A DNA stretch of 64,000 nucleotides from Phoronis australis (lineage: Eukaryota; Phoronida; Phoronidae): positions 552,627 to 616,626 of the forward strand of contig NMRA01000133.1 in NCBI GenBank assembly GCA_002633005.1, in the 5' to 3' direction. A model generated the notes under the pieces. It saw nothing but the letters and a program-made list of their open reading frames with translations. It was not told the DNA's origin and did not search any database. Made by a program: the position numbers and the translations under genes. Positions 50,901 to 59,900 of the stretch are shown in pieces (position 1 is the stretch's first letter; each line of letters opens with the position of its first letter).

Positions 50901-53900
50901 GCACAATCCGTTTCGTAACAATTCGTTCTTTACTGGACTAACGATGCCAGAAACATACAAGTAATAAAACTATTACTACAGCAAATTCAGCTACACTCAG
51001 TGCTTGCATTGTGAGGCTTGCTTACAACGTCACACTCCCGGTTTGAAAAATTGTTAATATCTATTCTATAAAAATCGACTAAACAGTGTAAGTAAAATGT
51101 GCGACTTCGACCAAAAATATCTTCCTCGCTAAAATTCAGTGACCGAATTCAACTACATCTAGATTAGCCTACGGCACTTGGTTTTTATTAGTTGAAGTGG
51201 ACGGTTTCGACCTATCATTACTTATCAGTCTTTCACAACTTACTACAAAGGTAGATCATTGTTTGAGCCTGGGGAAAGGCATATTTTTTAAGCTCCTTGA
51301 AAACCACTGAGCAAAATATAATAGCAGGTTGTGCCTATTGTGAATACAATATCCAACCCAACACATGGGAAATCCCTGGTCCCCTAATTATCATCCAATA
51401 ACAAATGCGAACAGAGACCTTTTTGAAATGCGAGTAATAATAATAAAAGACTTGAGATTTTCCATAATGATGTTAGTGATCTGTTAACAACATAATTTGT
51501 CGAAATTTAACCTGAGTATCCATTCCAGTTATAACCATGCTGGACGTTCCAAAATCCACTTGCAGCCATTCGTTTCCGGTGCCTTCAGAGATCCATGCGT
51601 TACACAGCTGGGTGTTCAGTGGCATGCGCGCCCTCTCAGGGCCACATTTTCTGCTTCCATTTTGGATAGCAAACGCACTGCTTCCAGAAATCATGTCGTC
51701 CGTTATGAAGAATGAGTTCATGCCAAGTCTATTTCCTAACTCTACAAAAGAACATTACAAGACTAACAAATTTGTAAAAAAATCAACAAGTTACGATAAG
51801 GTTTATTGAAAAATGTAGACCTGCATACTTGAATTCCATTCACAATACTTTTGCTGGTAGAGTAAAAGAACCCGAATTTTAGTCGTAGCATTTAGTTGAG
51901 TCGAACAATGGCCAACCGTGCACCCCCCGGACTTCAACTTTCATGTTGCATTTTTGCAAAGAAAAATATGTGTGAAAACCAAAGAAAAAGATGTTAACAA
52001 GCCGAAAAAGTGTCCCACGTGCGTTTTTATGCAAATTAGTGCCGCCATTACCCATTTTTCGTTATTTGATGATATCCCACTTTCTTGTTCTTGTAAATGA
52101 ACAAATCAAGTGTCAAAACCCATATTTTGAGGGTCAAGCATTACGATGGAATAATTTCGTTCATAATCTGTTACATTTAATTTGTATTACTAACAATCAA
52201 TACTACACTGAAAGTGTACATAAGCCAATATAAACACTGAATGTGCAACTTTCAGTGTTTATATAATCAGCTCATTAAAATGAGCCAAATTTCAACAAAT
52301 GTTTCAAATATGTCAAGGAAAAAAAACGCGGGGAAATAGCTGCAGAAATATGGACAATCATTAGGTGTTGATGTCACTTATTAAATGTTCTAACACCCCA
52401 TGTCACTTTCATTGCTTTCCGTGAAACTTCCATACAACTCCCCACTTTCCTCTTCTGAGTCCACTTCACAAACATTGGTGAGCAAGAAATCAATCAGTGA
52501 GTTTGGTAAAATAGGACAACACGACCACACAGGTTGTAACACTCTTCCATCAGTCCGCATCCACCCTTGTCCTTCGTCACAAGGTTTTGGCTTCTCATTT
52601 ATGGGTTCGCAAGCACGCTTGTACAAGGTGATACGGTGATTTACTCGTTGGATGTGAGGTTTCTGTTCAGACTGGCACGAGGGAAGTCGAGCATGGTCAT
52701 TCTTGGACTTGTGAGGAATTCATCTTCACCAACCATTTGACGTAACATCTTGGCACGAGTAGCACCTATCGATGACTCACGACTTTGACCGTACATGAGG
52801 CAGCAGAATTCTTCCAACTTACCTCCCAATCAACGTCACGTTACCTGAATGCACGTTGAAATTTTGGATTCTTTTCTAGCTTTTTAAGGGGGCCGACCTT
52901 TCCTTTACGTTTAAGCACACTGGTGCAATCTTCTCCAGTGTATACATAAAATCCAAGTAGAGCTTCAAAATAGTCTTTTCCCAAGGATTTTACAAGGTCG
53001 AAAAGATTCAGTAGTCGCCCCAGAACCTGTATCTAGATATAAAATCAACTTTATAGCATGCCAGCAGCAAAATGACAGACATCAGTGTCAGGGATTCTGA
53101 CGACATCGTTTCTGTACCCAAGTGAGGCAGCGTACTGGAGGTACAAAACATTTCTTAAGTCAGGCTCTTATTGGTTACTGTAGATATGAGAGATCTCCTG
53201 AGTATGAACCGGAAACATCAAATCACTTTTATTATTACATTATGACATCGCAAATTAGTTAAGTAAGAAATAATCAGAAAGTTCTGTTCAGAAAAAGATT
53301 GTAGACTTCCTTGCCGTCGGATGCCCGTCTACAATCAGGACGGTCATCTCGGTTTTCTTCTACCTGGAAACTGCCTTCTCACCACTCCAGACTTGCAGTA
53401 ACAGATGGCAGAGTTACTTTTTGTTGTCATCGTTTGCAAGAAAAGTTTTGAAGTCATACGGCTTATGTGTAGCTGGTCCACCCAAAATTATTTTCTCTGA
53501 ACTGCCACGTCACAACTGCTCCTGGGCTTTGATAGATTCACGGTAGTAACTGTCAGTTGAGAACAAGAAGTACTTCTTCGACACAGTTTGATCAAGTACT
53601 TATAAACAGACATTACCACATGTTGGAGGGAGATTAGCTAACTTGTGGAGAAGAACAAAGCCATCTTGGATGAACAGAACATCCTCATGACAATGAAAGC
53701 CTTCTGGCACGATGTCGTTCAGAAGATAATGCGAAATGGAGGCTTTGTTGGCCTTGGAAAAAATACCTGGTGTTCCAAGACTAGGGGGCACGGGTATCAG
53801 ACATTACTTCATGAGTTCTGGCATGTTCAACAGTTCACCCAGTGTTTGGGATTTAACGAATTGTTCTAAAACCCCTCGACTCACAACCCCCACGATCCAC

Positions 53901-56900
53901 AACCCCCACGACCCACAACCCCCACGACCCACAACCTGTGGTAATAGATGCATCTGCGCTTTTTACACATTTCATAATCGTATTACATCTGGGAGTGACT
54001 ATTTCATAGGACTTACCTACACGAGAATCTGATCTAGCTGACGTCTGGTGGTTAAAACAGAAAGTGGCGTAAGAACATGATCTGATATAACCGATTGTGA
54101 GCGTGCTATTGTTGCCATGGAAATAGTTCCACGAGTAGCTACAAATGGCCTTGTTCTACTAAACTTAAGGAGATAGTACGTTAACGTGAAATGCACATAA
54201 TTTCACAACATTTTTATCATGCGCGCACCCAGCCTTCAATATGGGGGGCTCGAATCCCTAACGTTGTGGACCTTTTGGTAACAAAATAGCCGGAGGACTA
54301 AAAGAAAAAAAAAAAACAAAAACAAAAAAACGGACACACCACTGTGAATTGCGCGTTTGTGCTTGTTTAGTGTAGACTTTTTGTTTCTCACAGGTGGACC
54401 TTTTTGCCCACTTCGCCAAATGGGGGCTCGTTCAAGACCCCCGAGCCCCCACCCTGGGTGCGCGCATGTTTATTATTTGTTTTCTGTTGTATGCTCGTTT
54501 ACAATATACTACATGAAACGTTGAGATACTTTTTAGTTAACAGTTTGTTTTTCAAAATGTATTTACTGAAGAAATTACAATGTCGTGGGTTCCTCACACT
54601 CTCCCAAAAAACTTGAATCTGCCATAAACTGAAGAGCAGACGATACGATTACACTCTGCGGGGAACGACATTTGTAACGTTGGTAGGTCTTTGATTTGAT
54701 TTGGTCGCGTTTTTTCTGCTTTTGGCTTTCAAACTTGCCAAATCGACTTTCTTAATTGCAAAAAAACAGAGAAAAGCCAGCCGAGCTCACGGCCAGACTG
54801 GATGGTCCTGTTAGTCAGCGCTTGTTCTATGTTTAGATCCAATCGAGCTTGTTTAAACTGGGTCGAGGAGGTCGTGGGTCGAGGGGGTCGTCAGTGGAGT
54901 GCGGGTCGAGGTTTTTTTTAACAATCCGGATTTAACAAGGAGCGTGAATCTGGGACAGTTCTGGGCTTGATACTGGGAAACCTACAACAAAAAGATATAC
55001 CTCACACGCTTGTGGAGAAATGAAATGAAAATTTAAATAAAAAGATGTCACTCAATACGTTAATTCATATTAACTCAGCTATCATTACCATTTCTTGTGA
55101 CGATGGCTGCCATCCTTGGTTTCAGTTTTGCTGCAGAAAATGCACTCACGTGGGAAAACGAGCACGATGGTGCACGATATTGATAGTTTATGGAACGAAT
55201 GGTGCGCTTGGGAGCTTCGTGCCTCTGAGCCTTCACTGTCCCCCAAGCGGTGAAATTTGGCAGTGAAATCTTAATAGCTTTGTCTGTGATAACCCATTTT
55301 CCAATTCACATGGAAGAACAGAAGGAATCTGTTTACACACGGACTGCATACAATGAGGAGGATCACATAGCTGTTGGAGACGTTTGTCCCGAATTTCATG
55401 AAGCTGCTGCAGTTTTTCGCTTGCTGTTCCTCTGGCATTGCTTAAGATTGAAAAGTCGGCATGTTCATTTATAGAGTCTAAATGGAGAACGGGCATGGGT
55501 AGAGAGTGTTCTTTGATGTCAGTAGATAAGCTTCGACCTCATTGTTTTCTTATAGGGATGATTTTTGCATTTTCTTGGATAGCTGCCTTAATTTATAATG
55601 CAGTCCCCGGCATTGGATTCGCACTGATTGACATACATGTCAACAGCCCATTGGTATATTTTGATGTTAGTTTGTATTCAAGGTGTGTTTTACTTCTAAA
55701 GCTTTGGACTGCAATGTTACAGTTTGTTTTCATGGATGGGTCAACATCAGTCCTGAATTTGGATACAAATAGAAGATTTTCATGCCTCACAGTACTTCTG
55801 CTCCATGTGTTGAGTGTTTTATACCTGTACCATGTATGAAATAGCTTGCATCACTTACTTGTAGTTCTAATGTAATGTTTGACCCACCAAATATATGTCC
55901 AGACACTTGGTTCTTTCAGTTATATGAAATAGTTGGCGACATATTGCGAAGTAACGCAAAATCGGTAATGGCGGCACTAATTTGCATAAAAAACATACGT
56001 GGGACATTTTTTAGGCTTCTTAACATCATTTTTCCGTTTCCACACATATTTTCCTTTATAAAAATTCAACTTAGAAGTTGAAGTCTGGGGGGTGCACGGG
56101 GGGGGGGAGGCAATTTTCGACTAGACTAATTCCACTGCTCAGTTCGCAGACACAAGACACTGGCGAGTATGGTAGTGTGATCACGTGCTTCACTTGCAAC
56201 GCACGACGATATCCCGCGAAGACTAGTGTGATTTCTCTTCTTTCCGGTGGCCCAAGACTGACACTGAAAAAATAACAATACGAAAAAAATCACTTTTCTC
56301 CGCGGAGAAAACCTTTCCATCGCGGAAAAAATCTTTTCGTCGTAGAAAAAACCTTTTCTCCGCGGAGAAAACCATTTCGCTTAGGAGAAAACCTTCCGCC
56401 GCAGAAAAAATTCTCTGTAGAAAGGTTTTCTCTAGCTCTTTTCCGCGGACAAAAGGTTTTCTCCAGGGTGGAAAAGTTTTCTCCGTGGCGGAAAGATTTT
56501 CTCCGCAGAGAAAATTTTTTTTCCGCGCAGAAAAATTTTCTCCGCAAAGAAAAGTGATGTTATTTTCGTAATGTTATTTTTTCAATGTCAGTATTNTAAC
56601 GCACGACGATATCCCGCGAAGACTAGTGTGATTTCTCTTCTTTACGGTGGCCCAAGACTGACACTGAAAAAATAACAATACGAAAAAAATCACTTTTCTC
56701 CGCGGAGAAAACCTTTCCATCGCGGAAAAAATCTTTTCGTCGTAGAAAAAACCTTTTCTACGCGGAGAAAACCATTTCGCTTAGGAGAAAACCTTCCGCC
56801 GCAGAAAAAATTCTCTGTAGAAAGGTTTTCTCTAGCTCTTTTCCGCGGACAAAAGGTTTTCTCCAGGGTGGAAAAGTTTTCTCCGTGGCGGAAAGATTTT

Positions 56901-59900
56901 CTCCGCAGAGAAAATTTTTTTTCCGCGCAGAAAAATTTTCTCCGCAAAGAAAAGTGATGTTATTTTCGTAATGTTATTTTTTCAATGTCAGTATTCATTG
57001 GACCACCGTACTTTTTTCATAACAAACTTGCTCTACAAAATACATTTCCTTGCACTCATGCGGCTGGGCTTCCGTAACTAAGGAGTTGGCGACAAACACA
57101 AAGTGTAACTGACCAGCTTTTTTCAAGGTTCATAACTATCAACGATCAGCAACAGCATAGAAAGCCATGTTACCCATGGAAACATGTCGACAATTAAACT
57201 CTTGTACTTCTTAAAATATCAGGATCGAGTTAATTGTTAAGGAACACAAAGTTTTTGTTTACTTACCACCAGCAATGTGAATTGTTAATTCGTCACCTAC
57301 TTCCCCTATAAACAAATTTAAAAACATTTGTTTTAGTGGAGAGGTTAAAGATAAAACATGCTGACAAAATAAAATATGGTATCCATCGCCATTACCATGA
57401 CAACTAGCCACCAGCTGAATTTTTTCAAAAAAATGCTGACTGAGCAATTCAAATATGGCATATTGTATTTTGTGTAGACTAATAAATCATAATTTTAGCC
57501 TTAAATTGTACATAATTAGCCAAAATGACTAATTAAGGAATTGAAATCAATCGTTGTCAGACACAAATTTTCGAATGATGTGGGCCAATCTACCGCACAA
57601 TTTCACAGAACTTGGCGCTTTCCTGAATGGGTAAATTCTCTTTGAGAACCCCATAACCTAACAAGTATAATTGTTAATCTATGCAATTTTCAAGGGAAGA
57701 GGAAACTATTGTCAGGTTGTTGTAATATCGGATATCATACCTGAACTCTAAAATTACCTGCTGGGCAAAGTGAGCTTGCAAGTAAAGCGATACCTGAACG
57801 TCACGTTGTTCAACAACCATAGAAACGAACGTCAATTGACTTGAAGATTTTACGAAAACGTAAGAAAATCGAAATGTTTTTAAGAAAAAAGATCGGAACA
57901 ACTGTTGAAATTTTGTCTAAAATAAATTATGCTCTTTAATTTTATTTTTTTATTCAAGCTTCATCATCATTCCAAACTTCGGTTTACCTAAAACTCCGCT
58001 TTTCAAACCTCGATCGTCCAGTTTATCCCTCCTCCGACTGAACTAACCCCCACGTAATATAAGGCAAAGTATTTTAAATATATTTAACTGAGAAAGTCAC
58101 CAGCCTTCAGGGACTCTGTGGCAGACAACTGCGAGGATAAGTGATTTGTAATGAAATCGCAAAAACACAACGAAGTTTTTGTTTTATTGGTCTGGCCAAA
58201 GCAAACCGCCTGTCCCATCCACCAATAATCCCCAAAATAGTTTTTGGGCGTAAAACCGACAATGTCACTAACAGGTGTTCGACCTCTAAGTAGGTCAAGC
58301 AGGTATGCACGGGCTCCGAGATTACGGTGCTTCACCTTTCAACCACTTTGGAACCATGGGTAAGAATTATAGCATGACTGTATTTGCATTAAATTTGTGT
58401 GGCCGTGAGATTTCAGCAGAGGCGAATAAAAATTGATTGTAAATATGCTCACAACTCCTTGCGCCTTCTTTAGAGCAATGCGTATTTGTGTCCATGGAAG
58501 GCACGCAATTACGCAAAAAAGTAATGTCGTGTATACGTACTTTGGTCGTTCCACGTGCAGGTGCTTTGGTATTTTGGGCAATAGAGGGCGTGGAATGTCT
58601 TCATCGTCTTCTCCCAGTCACATCCGCTGTCGGCTACGAGTACTTTGACAATCAATGATCCGCTCTCCATCGAGCATATTGTTTTCCCGTTCGAGATAAT
58701 CATATTTCTTTTGTCACTGTTGAGTTTGGTATTTGTAAAAAAAAAACGTTAACGTTTGTTCTTTCTGCTTAGTACATACGTTTACTGGACGATAGCCAAG
58801 CAGACTCTAAATGACGTCCAACAAAACAAGGGGTACGGGAAACAATATGTGGTTGACCGAAAGATTTGGAAGATTCTAAATGATATCAGCATGTGAGTGA
58901 ACAACAGGTGAAGTTAAATATCCGGGTGCAAAATGTCGCTGACTGCTTTACATTCATGCCAGGGATGCATTGCAGGCCGCGGTTCGCAATTCGCCATATT
59001 TCATTGGACGAACAACTTGCTTTATAACCAGCAATTGCTGAAGAAATAACAAACAATCAGAACTTCTCATAAGAATCAGTGCCGGGTTACATGAAACAAT
59101 CTCAAATAGGGACTCAACTAAGTTGCCTAAATCTTTTTCCTATTTGTGTCTTTCTTTACTCCCAGGTGTAATCTTTTTTATATCATTTTATCTTTATTAT
59201 GAGCTCCTCTTTAACTGATGACATTTTCTAATCACAAAACCATGATGTGAGTCCTGAATTCAGTAAAAATAAATAGGGACTTAGTCCTTACGTTAGAGGC
59301 GTTGCATGAAAAGATCCCTATATATTTTCGATAATACTAAGAATTAATGTCAAGTTCACTCTCAATTTGTATCAAAGCCAAAAGCTGACTTAGTAACGAA
59401 ACTATAACAGCATTGGAAAGGACAATCGGTGTTTTCACAAGTCCACAAATACGCAGTAGAGTTAAGGAACTTTGTTGACTCCCTATTTGGGACTGCTTCT
59501 TGCAACCGGGCACAGGCCCCTAACATTAACATTGCATGCTGCATATATCCAACAGACCATTTCTGAGATAAGGAACACAGTTGGTTTTCACCCCACTTTC
59601 CTTGGGGTCCTAGTATTAATCTGTGACGCACAGCGCGTGTTCATCTGAGGCTTGTTAGACTTCTTGATGGTTTTTCGCGTACAAGGCTATAGACCGTATG
59701 CAGTACGTTGGCGAGTTTGGCCCACGTTTCTGGTAAGTTTAGAAACCCGACAGTAAGAGGTCTATTTTACAGTAAGCATTACCGGTGGGCACTTTGTTTG
59801 CAGTACGATTGCATTCAATGAAGAAAATTCGTTCTGGAAAGTACTGCACTGTTTCGTCTCACAGGAAAGTTTCAAGAAGCAATTGGGGCTGACCACGTGG

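Larger units (their letters stand above)
52400..55496 (-). pseudogene. broken transposon-encoded protein (PIN/FEN-like family seen in many invertebrate genomes)
   Basis: Pieces in order: N-terminal part 55496-55233 (LHEIRDKRLQQ, then a VCKQIP stretch); 53791-53600 (DVLFIQDGFVLLHKLANLP); about 53530-53280 (KPYDFKTFLANDDNKK, with stops); about 53110-52860 (DTDVCHF, then FEALLGFYVYTGEDCTSV and KGKVGPLKKL); 52829-52641 (GKLEEFCCLMYGQSRESSI); 52640-52400 (WMRTDGRVLQPVW). The DTDV and TGxD motifs resemble the acidic motifs of PIN/FEN-like nuclease folds. Several stops and a frameshift near 52641 make it non-functional. The family is recalled from memory as a common uncharacterised repeat protein. 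Confidence 0.6.
51916..56100 (-). mobile_element. 4.2-kb DNA-transposon-like element with ~200-bp inverted ends
   Basis: The left end (51916-52140) and right end (55880-56100) are diverged inverted copies, beginning CCGTGCACCCCCC and ending GGGGGGTGCACGG, with shared inner blocks such as GCAAATTAGTGCCGCCATTAC. Between them, on the minus strand, lie remains of one repetitive-element protein. A second, smaller inverted-end element (54218-54468) sits inside it. The whole lies in the intron between the 57267 micro-exon and the 51741 discoidin exon. Target duplications were not clear. Confidence 0.65.

Noticed and set aside
55438-55839. 133-residue plus-strand hydrophobic frame
   Set aside because: Antisense to the N-terminal part of the decayed transposon protein and lying inside the 51916-56100 element.
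57756-57850. Possible exon SSQLTFVSMVVEQRDVQ
   Set aside because: Good pyrimidine tract, but the acceptor is phase 2 while the preceding exon ends in phase 1.
58084-58335. Open minus-strand frame with YFGDYWWMGQAVCFG
   Set aside because: No usable acceptor with matching phase; 58541 joins 57305 in phase without it.
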